64,000 nt of DNA from Thiothrix phosphatis (GCF_035668035.1 NZ_JAYMYJ010000093.1:1-64000); one strand, 5' to 3'. Shown: positions 34,851 to 43,762, counted from the stretch's first letter. The notes: generated from the sequence alone by a model not told the origin. A program made the numbers and translations.

Positions 34851-34888
34851 CCTACGGGCGTTCAGTTTGGGCGTCCCGTAGGTTTTTT
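34851..34888 (+). terminator. Intrinsic terminator of the small YtxH-like gene
   Basis: CCTACGGG (34851-34858) pairs with CCCGTAGG (34875-34882), followed by TTTTTT (34883-34888). It overlaps the last codons of the convergent DUF697 gene; in that direction no U tract follows the stem. Confidence 0.85.
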
Positions 34889-35725
34889 CGCCACAGCAAG
34901 CTGTTTTCCCTCCCGCAATGCTTGCTGAAATTCCGCTTGCGCCTGTTTGCCATCGAAGTTTTCCAGGCTGCCACCCGCCTCAAAATGGCGGATGAACACT
35001 TTGCCGACAGCAAAAATCACCCCCCCTGCCACTGCTGACAAGCCTAGATTGCCACCTATCGAACCGATTCCGGGTATTGCCTTGCTGATACTGCTCAACG
35101 CCATTAAAGCGGTGGTCGGCAATGAGCCGCACAACATGGCGACCACCAACGATTTGCCCCGCTCCTTATTGAAATCCACGCCGTAATGGGCGCTTAAGTT
35201 ATCCAACATATTGAGTTGTGCGCCAGTCAGGGCCGCCACATCCAGGATCGGAATCGGTGCCAGGCTCAACGTCATGCCAACCGCCATGTGTTTCCTGACA
35301 ATGCCCCAGGCTTGCTGGTGCCGGAGTTCGGTGTTAATAGGTTCGGCGGGGGGCGGTACGGCCACGCTGCCTGTTTCCGACGGCGCATTCTTTGTTCCCG
35401 CGCCGCCGTTGCCGTCCTCACTGGCGGGCTGGCGTATTTTCCAGCCCTTCAGTGCCCCTGCGTCCAGGCGTATCCTTGGCGGAGCCACACGCAAGCGGGA
35501 TAGCCATTGACGCGGCAACCCGTGCGTGGAGCCATCACGTCGGGCAGACACCAATAAAACCAGCACCGCCAGCAGGATCAGCACGCCGCCCCCGGCCAGC
35601 AGCTTCAGCGGCAAGGCCCCAACCTCGCACCCGCCCATCATGGATGGGACAAACAGCACCAGGAGAATGAACCCCGTCATCATCAAAATAAGGGCTGGCG
35701 CCCAAACTTCGCACTTCAATTTCAT
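34862..35725 (-). CDS. DUF697-domain membrane protein
   Basis: 287 aa from ATG 35725, with AGGGTG upstream (an ATG 12 codons earlier lacks one). Two N-terminal helices (about residues 9-28 and 37-58) are followed by a variable Pro/Ser-rich linker and a C-terminal DUF697 domain: HMAVGMTLSLAPIPILDVAAL, HYGVDFNKERGKSL and ALSSISKAIPGIGSIGG. DUF697 often accompanies small GTPases or inner-membrane homeostasis proteins (YcjF-like). It faces away from the truncated ATPase paralog, sharing the 35726-35872 region. Its role is not known. Confidence 0.8.
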   Translation of the reverse strand: MKLKCEVWAPALILMMTGFILLVLFVPSMMGGCEVGALPLKLLAGGGVLILLAVLVLLVSARRDGSTHGLPRQWLSRLRVAPPRIRLDAGALKGWKIRQPASEDGNGGAGTKNAPSETGSVAVPPPAEPINTELRHQQAWGIVRKHMAVGMTLSLAPIPILDVAALTGAQLNMLDNLSAHYGVDFNKERGKSLVVAMLCGSLPTTALMALSSISKAIPGIGSIGGNLGLSAVAGGVIFAVGKVFIRHFEAGGSLENFDGKQAQAEFQQALREGKQLAVAKKPTGRPN

Positions 35726-35783
35726 ATGTTGACACCCTAGCTCCATGGGTTTTTGCCGCATACTCTAGCATTTCATGAGGCGT

Positions 35784-35840
35784 CCAAATGTAAAGAAATG
35801 TTACGGATGCTTTTCATTGGAGCCACACCAGTGGAATAAT
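35784..35840 (+). promoter_or_regulatory. CpxR/OmpR-like box plus -10, truncated ATPase paralog promoter
   Basis: CCAAATGTAA and AGAAATGTTA (35784-35803), 31 nt, then AATAAT (35835-35840). The start codon is 32 nt further on, after GGAG. This is the sixth copy with the standard orientation and spacing. Confidence 0.6.
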
Positions 35841-35872
35841 GGGTCTGCTCAATTGATTGGCGGAGTAAGGGC

Positions 35873-36628
35873 ATGATCCAGTTAGGCGTTCTGTTGATGG
35901 CGGGCGGCGTGGCGGGGGCGTTATGGCGCGACTACCGAAAAAAACAGGCATATAAAAGTCATGCCGCGCTACCCTATGCCAACCCGGAGCCGCAAACCTC
36001 CAAACTGCCACCGCCCACCCGCGTCAAAGTTTTTGATGATGTGGGGGAACTCAACCACTACCAGAAAATTTCCTGGTATGCGCTGGCATTCGCCGCCTCT
36101 GGCTCTTGGTTCTATCCGCCCGCCAGGCTGGTCAGTTTGCCGCTGCTCAGTTACAACACTTATCATTTTTTCCGCACCATCAGGCAATCGGACAAAGCTG
36201 ACCAGAAATCCCCGGTCACCCTGTTTGAAAGCATTGGCATAGCCGGTTCGCTGGCGACCGGGAGCCCCTTCACCGCTTCAATGCTGATGGTGTTTTCGTT
36301 CGGGACCCGCAAGCTGCTGTTACAGGCGGGCAACATCTCCAACAACATCGGCTTTTCCCAGCCATTCAATCCGCGTTATGCCAAGGTATGGGTGATGCGC
36401 GACGGGGCTGAACTGGAAACCACAGTCGGCAACTTGCGCGAAGACGATGTCATTGTCTTGCATGCTGGCGACACCATCGCCCTGGAAGGCAAGGTTCTGG
36501 ATGGTGTGGGCAGTGTGCGCCAATTCAGCCTGCGCAAACAGATGAAGCTGATCCCGAAACAGGAAGGCGACCGGGTGTACCCCTTCACCCAACTGGAATC
36601 CGGCTGCCTGCATGTGCAGGCTGTCTGA
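35873..36628 (+). CDS. Stand-alone N-terminal/actuator-domain paralog of the P-type ATPase, TGES lost
   Basis: 251 aa, start supported by GGAG 8-9 nt before ATG. It is colinear with roughly residues 60-250 of the ATPase at 32.5 kb: helix-helix region, then KVWVMRDGAELET against SVWLWRDGAEVET, VIVLHAGDTIALEGKVLDGVGSV against VVIHAGEAIPFDGQIVQGIGTV. Where the ATPase has MLTGES, this protein has FSLRKQ, so it cannot work as a dephosphorylating actuator. It ends cleanly after the actuator fold with a normal stop; there is no downstream remnant of P- or N-domain, so it looks like a real pseudo-enzyme rather than debris. A regulatory or scaffold role with the ATPase is inferred. Confidence 0.75.
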   Translation: MIQLGVLLMAGGVAGALWRDYRKKQAYKSHAALPYANPEPQTSKLPPPTRVKVFDDVGELNHYQKISWYALAFAASGSWFYPPARLVSLPLLSYNTYHFFRTIRQSDKADQKSPVTLFESIGIAGSLATGSPFTASMLMVFSFGTRKLLLQAGNISNNIGFSQPFNPRYAKVWVMRDGAELETTVGNLREDDVIVLHAGDTIALEGKVLDGVGSVRQFSLRKQMKLIPKQEGDRVYPFTQLESGCLHVQAV

Positions 36629-36658
36629 GCAACCAGCAGCCTGCCTTGCCGGACACTT

Positions 36659-37717
36659 TCACGTTTTTCCCGAACCAAACAGCTTGGCGATCTGGGCGGC
36701 ACTTTCAGGGCTGAGTTCCTGCAAGATGCCGATAAAATCCTTGTTTACCAGATTGCGCGCCCGCGCCAACATCAGGGGAACCGGGCTGCCGGGTTCATAA
36801 CGGGTGTAATACTCGCAAATCAAATCCAGCGCCCTGAGGACGTCATCGCGGTTTTGTATGCTCATGGGACTGTTTTCCCCTCCCTGCGTAATGGCGGCCA
36901 TTTGAGGCGGCATAGCCATATTATTGCCTTCTGGCTTATTCAGGGTTTCCACTATGTTGTCCTGGGGCTTAATATTAACGGGTTCAGGAATTCTGGAGGC
37001 AACCAATTTAAAAGCCGCATCAATTATTTCCTGTAAAGCCATAAAGTTTGGCGCATTGGCATGCCCCACCTTATCCTGGAATAATTGGCTTATCCTGTTG
37101 ATATATTGCCGACAGGCATCCAAGACATTTAAAACATCCGGCAAAACACCGGCCTCAATTGCCTCCCTAAATGCCGCTTCCACCCGCTGATATTGCTGGA
37201 TTTCCTCATTTACCGTTGAGGTTTTGTGGTTTTGGGCTTCTTGTATATCATGGAGGCTGAATTTGCCGAATATTTTGGTAGTGATCAACGGCTGCCTTTT
37301 CATCGACATGAGAAAGCGGTAATCGACGAGGCAGAGCAGCGCATTGCCCCGCATGATGGCCGGGTTGCCGTCATCAGGGTCCAGTTCAGGGTGAAGGCAA
37401 CCCCAAAAGGTTTCCAGCAAGGTCTTGGTCAGCAGCAAACCATCGCGGAAGCCCGTAAAACCGTCAGTATGCAGCAATGCGAGGCTCAGGCTGGCGGCGA
37501 CCCGTAAATCTTTGGTGGAGTCGAACAATTGAAGAGCAAGTTTTTCAACCAGTTTCCAATCCGGTTCGACGGCGTCAATCACCGATTTGCCGATGGCGCG
37601 TTCGGGTTCCCCTTGCCGGGCTTTTTCCATTTCCATAAAAAGGCCGGAATATTCGGGGTCTTCACCACAGGGGCTATTTTCATTCAAGGGAGCGGTCAGC
37701 TTTTCAATATCAAGCAT
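36659..37717 (-). CDS. tssA: T6SS protein TssA (ImpA N-terminal family)
   Basis: 352 aa. The ImpA_N hallmark is at the start (LNENSPCGEDPEYSGLFMEMEKARQGEPE), followed by DWKLVEKLALQLFDSTKDLRVAASL. TssA caps the growing sheath at the baseplate or distal end. A middle stretch (36.9-37.25 kb) is AT-richer than the rest and encodes a helical region. It is transcribed divergently from tssB and convergently to the truncated ATPase paralog (30 nt apart). No strong RBS is seen. Confidence 0.9.
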   Translation of the reverse strand: MLDIEKLTAPLNENSPCGEDPEYSGLFMEMEKARQGEPERAIGKSVIDAVEPDWKLVEKLALQLFDSTKDLRVAASLSLALLHTDGFTGFRDGLLLTKTLLETFWGCLHPELDPDDGNPAIMRGNALLCLVDYRFLMSMKRQPLITTKIFGKFSLHDIQEAQNHKTSTVNEEIQQYQRVEAAFREAIEAGVLPDVLNVLDACRQYINRISQLFQDKVGHANAPNFMALQEIIDAAFKLVASRIPEPVNIKPQDNIVETLNKPEGNNMAMPPQMAAITQGGENSPMSIQNRDDVLRALDLICEYYTRYEPGSPVPLMLARARNLVNKDFIGILQELSPESAAQIAKLFGSGKT

Positions 37718-37744
37718 GGCGATTTACTAATATGCTAATGTTTA

Positions 37745-37793
37745 TTTACAGACTGTAAAGCAATCCATAACTCATGGAACTGTTGTCTATAAT
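37745..37793 (+). promoter_or_regulatory. Palindrome and -10 in the tssA/tssB divergent promoter
   Basis: TTTACAGACTGTAAA (37745-37759) is a perfect 15-nt palindrome around a central A. TATAAT (37788-37793) lies 28 nt downstream and would drive tssB with a 5' leader of about 90 nt. The palindrome is near -50 to -36 of that start and is 28 nt from the tssA start. It is a good candidate operator for a dimeric regulator; the CpxR-like box of regions 1-4 is not present here. Confidence 0.5.
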
Positions 37794-37889
37794 AAGATTC
37801 AGCATATAAAAATATCAAGCAATGCCTATTTTCGGCGGGCGCGGAAACTTATTCACAAGCGTGTGGACAGATAAGTAAGGAGGTCAACA

Positions 37890-38438
37890 ATGGCCAAACA
37901 AAGCAGCCAGAAATTTATCGGCAGAAACCGGGCGCCACGGGTGCAGATTGAATACGACGTTGAACTTTACGGGGCGGAAAAGAAAATCCAGCTGCCTTTT
38001 ATTATGGGCGTGCTGGCTGATTTGTCGGGCCAGCCCGCAGAAGCATTGGCACCGGTCAGCGACCGCAAGTTTCTGGAAATCGATGTCGACAATTTCGATG
38101 AACGCATGAAAGCCATGAAACCGAGGGCGGCTTTCCGGGTGCCGAACACGCTGACGGGCGAGGGCAATCTCAGCGTCGACCTCACCTTTGAAAACATGGA
38201 TGACTTTTCCCCCGCCGCCGTCGCCGCCAAAGTGGAGCCATTGCGCCAGCTATTGGAAGCGCGCACCCAACTGAAAAACCTGCTGACCTACATGGACGGC
38301 AAATCCGGGGCCGAGGAACTGATCGCCCAGGCGCTCAAAGATCCGGCGCTGCTGCAATCGCTGACCGCAGCGCCCAAACCGGCAGGCGGGGATGCACAGG
38401 CAACGGACACCGCCAGCAAACCGGCGGGGGAGGAATAA
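37890..38438 (+). CDS. tssB: T6SS contractile sheath small subunit TssB
   Basis: 182 aa with AAGGAGG upstream. SSQKFIGRNRAPRVQIEYDVE and LPFIMGVLADLSG are the typical N-terminus of VipA/ImpB. DRKFLEIDVDNFDERM and the helical middle fit. It pairs with TssC to form the sheath around the Hcp tube. The last roughly 20 residues are a Pro/Ala/Thr-rich tail. First gene of the plus-strand T6SS operon, 3 nt before tssC. Confidence 0.95.
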   Translation: MAKQSSQKFIGRNRAPRVQIEYDVELYGAEKKIQLPFIMGVLADLSGQPAEALAPVSDRKFLEIDVDNFDERMKAMKPRAAFRVPNTLTGEGNLSVDLTFENMDDFSPAAVAAKVEPLRQLLEARTQLKNLLTYMDGKSGAEELIAQALKDPALLQSLTAAPKPAGGDAQATDTASKPAGEE

Positions 38439-38441
38439 GGC

Positions 38442-39932
38442 ATGGCTGATGTGATGCAGGAAACCGGCGCGGCCCCCCAGGCGCAAGCCGTGGAAACGGA
38501 TGCTTTCGCCGCATTGCTGGAAAAGGAATTCAAACCGAAATCCGACCGCTCAAAGGAGGCGGTGGAGCAGGCCGTCAAAACCCTGGCGGAACAGGCGCTG
38601 GCCAAAACCGGGCTGGTGTCGGACGACGCTGTCCGCACCATTGAATCCCTGATCGCCGAAATCGACCAGCGCATGACGGAGCAGGTCAACCTGATCCTCC
38701 ACCATGAGAATTTCCAGAAACTGGAAAGCAGTTGGCGCGGCCTGCACTACTTGGTCAACAACACCGAAACGGATGAAATGCTCAAAATCCGGGTGCTCAA
38801 CATTTCCAAGCAGGATTTGCACAAGAGCCTGAAAAAATTCAAGGGCACCGCCTGGGACCAAAGCCCACTGTTCAAGAAAATCTACAACGAGGAATACAGC
38901 CAGTTCGGCGGCGAACCGTATGGCTGCCTGGTGGGGGATTACTACTTCGACCACAGCCCGCCGGATGTGGAATTGCTGGGCGAAATCGCACAGATTTCCG
39001 CCGCCGCGCATGCGCCCTTCATCACCGCGCCTTCCCCCACTCTGCTGAATATGGATAGCTGGCAGGAACTCAGCAACCCGCGTGACCTGACCAAGATTTT
39101 CCAGACACCGGAATACGCGGCGTGGCGTTCGCTGCGGGATGCCGAGGATTCCCGCTATATCGGGCTGGCGATGCCGCGTTTTCTCGGGCGCCTGCCTTAC
39201 GGGGCCAAAACCAACCCGGTCGAGGCGTTCGCGTTCGAGGAAGCCGTGGAAGGCGCGCAGCACAACCGCTATTGCTGGGTGAACGCCGCCTATGCGATGG
39301 CGCGCAATATCAATTTGGCCTTCAAGCTGTACGGCTGGTGCTCACGCATTCGCGGGGTCGAATCCGGCGGCGCGGTTGAAGGGCTGCCCACCCACACCTT
39401 CCCCACCGATGACGGCGGCGTGGACATGAAATGCCCGACCGAAATCGCCATCGACGACCGCCGTGAAGCCGAGCTGGCCAAAAACGGCATGATGCCACTG
39501 CTGCACAAGAAGAATTCAGATTTCGCCGCCTTCATCGGCGCGCAGTCGCTGCAAAAGCCGGTGGAATACGACGACCCCGACGCCACCGCCAACGCCAACT
39601 TGGCGGCGCGCCTGCCCTACCTGTTCGCCACCTGCCGGTTTGCGCATTACCTGAAATGCATCGTGCGCGACAAGATCGGCTCCTTCAAGGAGCGCGAGGA
39701 CATGGAAAAGTGGCTGAACAAATGGGTCATGAACTATGTCGAGCCGAATCCGGGATCGGCTTCCGAAGAGGACAAGGCGAGGAAACCGCTGTCTGCCGCG
39801 CAGGTGGTGGTCGAATCAGTCGAGGGCAACCCCGGTTATTACACCTCGAAATTCTATCTGCGCCCGCATTACCAGTTGGAAGGGCTTACGGTTTCTTTGC
39901 GGCTGGTTTCCAAACTGCCTTCCGAAAAATAA
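38442..39932 (+). CDS. tssC: T6SS contractile sheath large subunit TssC
   Basis: 496 aa, normal length. LESSWRGLHYLVNNTETDEMLKIRVLNISK, GEPYGCLVGDYYFDHSP and RFLGRLPYG are conserved VipB/ImpC blocks, and the C-terminal half carries EIAIDDRREAELAKNGMMPL, the end that forms the sheath handshake domain. The first roughly 50 residues form a charged helical region. No oddities. Confidence 0.95.
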   Translation: MADVMQETGAAPQAQAVETDAFAALLEKEFKPKSDRSKEAVEQAVKTLAEQALAKTGLVSDDAVRTIESLIAEIDQRMTEQVNLILHHENFQKLESSWRGLHYLVNNTETDEMLKIRVLNISKQDLHKSLKKFKGTAWDQSPLFKKIYNEEYSQFGGEPYGCLVGDYYFDHSPPDVELLGEIAQISAAAHAPFITAPSPTLLNMDSWQELSNPRDLTKIFQTPEYAAWRSLRDAEDSRYIGLAMPRFLGRLPYGAKTNPVEAFAFEEAVEGAQHNRYCWVNAAYAMARNINLAFKLYGWCSRIRGVESGGAVEGLPTHTFPTDDGGVDMKCPTEIAIDDRREAELAKNGMMPLLHKKNSDFAAFIGAQSLQKPVEYDDPDATANANLAARLPYLFATCRFAHYLKCIVRDKIGSFKEREDMEKWLNKWVMNYVEPNPGSASEEDKARKPLSAAQVVVESVEGNPGYYTSKFYLRPHYQLEGLTVSLRLVSKLPSEK

Positions 39933-39975
39933 GCGGCGGCAGGGGCATACCCGATAACTTGTGGAGGACAATGCA

Positions 39976-40461
39976 ATGGCAGTTGATATGTTTCTCAAAA
40001 TCGAAGGCATCGACGGGGAAAGCACCGATGACAAACATCCAAAATGGATAGAGATTGACAGCTATAGCCACGGGGTTTCCCAGCCGGTTTCCGGGGCCAG
40101 CCGCACCGGCGGGCGCACCGGCGGGCGCGCTGACTTTCAGGATTTCATCATCGTCAAGACCGTGGACACCTCCACACCCGACCTGCACCTGCATTGCTGC
40201 AACGGCAAGCACATCCCCAAAATCGAAATCGAATGCTGTCTGGCGACCGGGGACAAACATGTGTTCATGAAATACGAAATGGAGGATGTGATCGTCAGCG
40301 CCATCACGGCAGGCGGCAGCGCCCAGGAAGTGCGCCCCTCGGAAACGGTTTCGTTCGCCTACGGCAAGATCAAGTGGGAATACACCCCGATTGACCAGAC
40401 TGGTGCCGCCGGAGCCTCCAGTGACCGCACCTGGGATCTGGAAAAGAACAAGCAGGCCTGA
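39976..40461 (+). CDS. hcp: T6SS tube protein Hcp (TssD)
   Basis: 161 aa from ATG 39976, with GGAGGA 8 nt upstream; a GTG at 39961 overlaps the RBS and is unlikely. MAVDMFLKIEGIDGES, SYSHGVSQP and KIKWEYTPI are classic Hcp features. It forms the hexameric ring stack pushed out by sheath contraction. It is placed between tssC and tagJ as in HSI-I type loci. No effector domain is attached. Confidence 0.95.
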   Translation: MAVDMFLKIEGIDGESTDDKHPKWIEIDSYSHGVSQPVSGASRTGGRTGGRADFQDFIIVKTVDTSTPDLHLHCCNGKHIPKIEIECCLATGDKHVFMKYEMEDVIVSAITAGGSAQEVRPSETVSFAYGKIKWEYTPIDQTGAAGASSDRTWDLEKNKQA

Positions 40462-40485
40462 TGCGCCTGCCAACGGAGCCTGGGT

Positions 40486-41295
40486 ATGCAGCATGAGGAA
40501 TACCTGAAACAGGGCCAGTTGCCGGAAGCATTGGCCAACTTGCAGGAACAGGTGAGGAACGACCCGGCCAACAGCCGCTACCGTGTCCTGCTGTTCCAGT
40601 TGCTGGCGGTGCTGGGGCAATGGGAGCGCGCCCTGAAACAGTTGGATGTGTTGCGCGGCATGGATGATGCGGCGCTGGCAATGGTGCACCTGTACCGTTC
40701 CGCCATCGCCAGCGAAATGTTGCGCGAACAGGTGTTCCGGGGGGAACGCGAGCCGGTGTTCCTCGGCCAACCCGAGGAATGGCAGGCACTGCTGTGGCAG
40801 GCGCTCAAGCTGACGGCGACGGGCGAACAGGCTGCGGCAGGCGAAATCCGCGCCCAGGCGCTGGAGCTTGCGCCGACTTCCAGCGGGACTCTCAACGGCA
40901 TGGCGTTTGCCTGGATAGCCGACGCCGATTCCCGCCTGGGCCCATTGCTGGAAATCATCACCGATGGCGGCTACCGCTGGGCTTCTTTCACCCATATCCG
41001 CATGCTGACAGTGGAAGCGCCGGAAGACTTGCGCGATATGGTGTGGCTGCCTGCGCACATCCTGTGGCAAAGCGGCGGCGAAGCCTACGCCTTGCTGCCC
41101 GCCCGTTACCCCGGCTCGGCGCAGCGCGGTGGCGCGCTGGCCCTATCACGGCAAACCCAATGGGAGGAAGCCGCGCCGGACACCTATTGCGGTTACGGCC
41201 AACGGATACTGGTGACGGACGCTGACGAATACCCCTTGATGGACATACGTGCCGTGGAATTCACGCCGCAAAGGCAGGCAGGCGATGCCGGATGA
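40486..41295 (+). CDS. tagJ: T6SS accessory protein TagJ/ImpE family
   Basis: 269 aa. A tetratricopeptide-like N-terminus (LKQGQLPEALANLQEQVRNDPANSRYRVLLFQLL) is followed by the ImpE/SciE core (WIADADSRLGPLLEIITDGGYRW, DLVWLPA-like DMVWLPAHILW, YPGSAQ). TagJ binds the N-terminal helix of TssB and modulates sheath recycling by ClpV in T6SSs that have it. The 3' end overlaps the tssE start by 11 nt. Confidence 0.9.
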   Translation: MQHEEYLKQGQLPEALANLQEQVRNDPANSRYRVLLFQLLAVLGQWERALKQLDVLRGMDDAALAMVHLYRSAIASEMLREQVFRGEREPVFLGQPEEWQALLWQALKLTATGEQAAAGEIRAQALELAPTSSGTLNGMAFAWIADADSRLGPLLEIITDGGYRWASFTHIRMLTVEAPEDLRDMVWLPAHILWQSGGEAYALLPARYPGSAQRGGALALSRQTQWEEAAPDTYCGYGQRILVTDADEYPLMDIRAVEFTPQRQAGDAG

Positions 41296-41887
41296 ACCCT
41301 ACCTGCCTTCGCTGCTGGATCGGCTGACGGATGATTCCTACCTCAGCGGGATGGCCAATGCCTGCCGCACTGAAATGGATGGGTTGCTGAAAAAGCTGGC
41401 CAACCAGGCGGATGCAGCGGCAGAAACCCGCCAGCAATGGCAACAGGCGCTCAAACAGCAGCAACAGCAACTCAGCTACCTGCAAGGGATAACCGGCTCC
41501 CGCCAGAACCTGCGCGATTGCGTCAAGCGCGACCTGCAATGGCTGCTGAACACCCACAATATGTGCCAAAGCGATCTGGAGGAAAACTACCCGGAAACCG
41601 CCAAGTCAGTGCTGAATTACGGCCTGCCCGACCTGACCGGGCGGACGGCTTCCAGCCTGGAGCTCGGCAAGCTGGAAAAGATGCTGGAGAAGGCCATCCT
41701 GCTGTTCGAACCCAGAATCCTGCCGGATTCCCTGCAACTGCGCCTGCTCAGCAACGAATCCATGCTCGACCACAACGCGCTGATGTTCGAAATCACCGCG
41801 CAACTCTGGGCGGAACCGACCCCGCTATACCTGCAACTGACCACCCAACTTGATCTGGAAAACGGCGAGATCAAAATTTTGGAGTAA
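41285..41887 (+). CDS. tssE: T6SS baseplate protein TssE (gp25-like)
   Basis: 200 aa from ATG 41285; the frame is open 12 codons upstream, but that overlaps tagJ. The core RQNLRDCVKRDLQWLLNTHN, TAKSVLNYGLPDLTG and LFEPRILPDSLQL matches gp25. Compared with the typical 140-170 aa, it has an N-terminal insertion of about 40 residues, rich in Gln and Ala (QQWQQALKQQQQQLSYLQ) and probably a coiled coil, between the SLLDRL start motif and the gp25 core. Baseplate wedge component with TssF, TssG and TssK. Confidence 0.92.
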   Translation: MPDEPYLPSLLDRLTDDSYLSGMANACRTEMDGLLKKLANQADAAAETRQQWQQALKQQQQQLSYLQGITGSRQNLRDCVKRDLQWLLNTHNMCQSDLEENYPETAKSVLNYGLPDLTGRTASSLELGKLEKMLEKAILLFEPRILPDSLQLRLLSNESMLDHNALMFEITAQLWAEPTPLYLQLTTQLDLENGEIKILE

Positions 41888-41896
41888 CGGAACCCC

Positions 41897-43762
41897 ATGC
41901 ACCCCAAACTGCTCGGCTACTACGAAAAGGAACTGAATTTCCTGCGCGGGATGGGCAAGGAGTTTGCGGAACGTTACCCAGAAGCCGGGCAAAAGCTGGA
42001 TCTGGGCCGGTTTGAATGCGCCGACCCGTATGTGGAGCGGCTGCTGGAAGGTTTCGCCTTTCTAGCCGCGCGGGTGCAGTTGAAGCTGGATGCTGAATTC
42101 CCCGATTTCACCCAGTATCTGCTCAACATTGTCTACCCCCATTACTTGTCGCCAACGCCGTCGATGGCGATTGTGCGCATGGCGGCGGACATGAAAGGCG
42201 GGGTGACCGCAGAAGGTTTCCGTCTGCCGCGTGGCGCACGGCTGTTCAGCGACCCGGTGGCGGGCGGGCAGTCCCGCTGTGAATTCCGCACTGCCCGCGA
42301 CGTGGCGTTGTGGCCGCTGACGGTCAGCGCGGCGGAATACCTGTCGGCGGCGGATGCTGGCTATTACCCCAGCGGCGGACGGCAGGCGCGCTCCGGCTTG
42401 CGGCTGCGTTTGCAGGCGGCGGAAGGCGTGCCCATCAATACCCTGGCGTTGGATGAACTGGTGTTTTACCTGGATGGTGGGCGTGAAACCACCGGGCGGA
42501 TCTACGAACTGCTGGCGGCGCATACCGCATCCATCGTGGTACAGCCGATGACTTCCGGCGGCAAGGCAGCGTGGAGCCAGACCTTGCCCGCCAGCATGCT
42601 GCAACCGCTGGGCTTTAGCGATGAGGAAGCCTTGCTGCCGTATACGGACGCGTCATTCCAGGGCTACCGACTGTTGCAGGAGTATTACGCCTTCCCCGAG
42701 CGTTTCCTGTTCGTGCGGCTTGCTGGGCTGCAACCGGCCATCCGCAGGCTGAAGGAGGGCGAAGGGCTGGAAATCGTCTGCCTGTTCAGCGACCGCAACG
42801 AACTGCTGCGGGGCGCGCTGGATGCAGGCAATTTCCTGCTGCATTGCGCGCCCGCCATCAACCTGTTTCCGCGCCGCGCCGACCGCATCCACGTCTCCCC
42901 ACAGGCGCGGGAACATCAGGTGATCGTCGACCGCACCCATGCGCAGGATTACGAGGTGTATGCCATCACCGGGGTCAGCGGCTACGATGTCAATTTGCAG
43001 GAAAGCCAGCAATTCCGGGCATTCTACGATTGCCGCAATGGCGACAAGACGGGCAATGCCTATTACAGCTGGCGGCGCGTGCCGCATCTGCCGCCAACCA
43101 ACAGCCGCACCGGCAAGGATTATCAGGGCAGCGAGGTTTACCTGTCGCTGGTGGATGGCCGGGGGGAAGCTTACCTTGCCGGGTTGAAACAATTGGGTGT
43201 CGGCGTGTTGTGCACCAACCGCGATGCGCCTTTGTACGTCTACCAGAATCGCGGGCGGGTCGGCTTCACCCTGGAGGAAAGCGCCCCGGTCACACGGGTG
43301 GAAAGCATCGCCGGGCCCAGCCGCCCGCGCCCTGCCCATGCCGAAGGGGAACGCGCCTGGCGTCTGATCAACCATCTATCCCTGAACTATCTGTCGCTGC
43401 TGGACAATGAACGCCAGCAGGGCGCGGCGGCCTTGCGCGAATTGCTGCGGCTGTATGCGGATGAAGGCTCCGCCGGTTTCAGCAAGCAACTGGAAGGTTT
43501 GCTCTCTGTCAGCAGCGAGCCGGTGGTGCGGCGTCTGCCGGGGGCCGGGCCGATCACCTTTGGCCGGGGTGTGGGCATCACCCTGCATTGCCGGGACAGC
43601 GCCTTCGACGGGCTGGGCGCATTCCTGCTGGGTTCGGTGCTGGAAAAGTTTTTTGCCCGCTATGTTTCGATCAACAGTTTTACCCAGATGACCCTGACCA
43701 CGGTGGAACGGGGGGAGGTGATGCGATGGCCAGTGCGGACGGGAACGACCCCGGTGCTGTAG
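41897..43762 (+). CDS. tssF: T6SS baseplate protein TssF
   Basis: 621 aa. YYEKELNFLRGMGKEFAERYPEAG and DPYVERLLEGFAFLAARVQLKLD are diagnostic for TssF/ImpG, with YPHYLSPTPSMAIV, CTNRDAP and PLGSVLEKF-like LLGSVLEKFFARYVSINSF near the end. Forms the TssF2-TssG wedge. The 3' end overlaps the tssG start by 37 nt. Confidence 0.95.
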   Translation: MHPKLLGYYEKELNFLRGMGKEFAERYPEAGQKLDLGRFECADPYVERLLEGFAFLAARVQLKLDAEFPDFTQYLLNIVYPHYLSPTPSMAIVRMAADMKGGVTAEGFRLPRGARLFSDPVAGGQSRCEFRTARDVALWPLTVSAAEYLSAADAGYYPSGGRQARSGLRLRLQAAEGVPINTLALDELVFYLDGGRETTGRIYELLAAHTASIVVQPMTSGGKAAWSQTLPASMLQPLGFSDEEALLPYTDASFQGYRLLQEYYAFPERFLFVRLAGLQPAIRRLKEGEGLEIVCLFSDRNELLRGALDAGNFLLHCAPAINLFPRRADRIHVSPQAREHQVIVDRTHAQDYEVYAITGVSGYDVNLQESQQFRAFYDCRNGDKTGNAYYSWRRVPHLPPTNSRTGKDYQGSEVYLSLVDGRGEAYLAGLKQLGVGVLCTNRDAPLYVYQNRGRVGFTLEESAPVTRVESIAGPSRPRPAHAEGERAWRLINHLSLNYLSLLDNERQQGAAALRELLRLYADEGSAGFSKQLEGLLSVSSEPVVRRLPGAGPITFGRGVGITLHCRDSAFDGLGAFLLGSVLEKFFARYVSINSFTQMTLTTVERGEVMRWPVRTGTTPVL

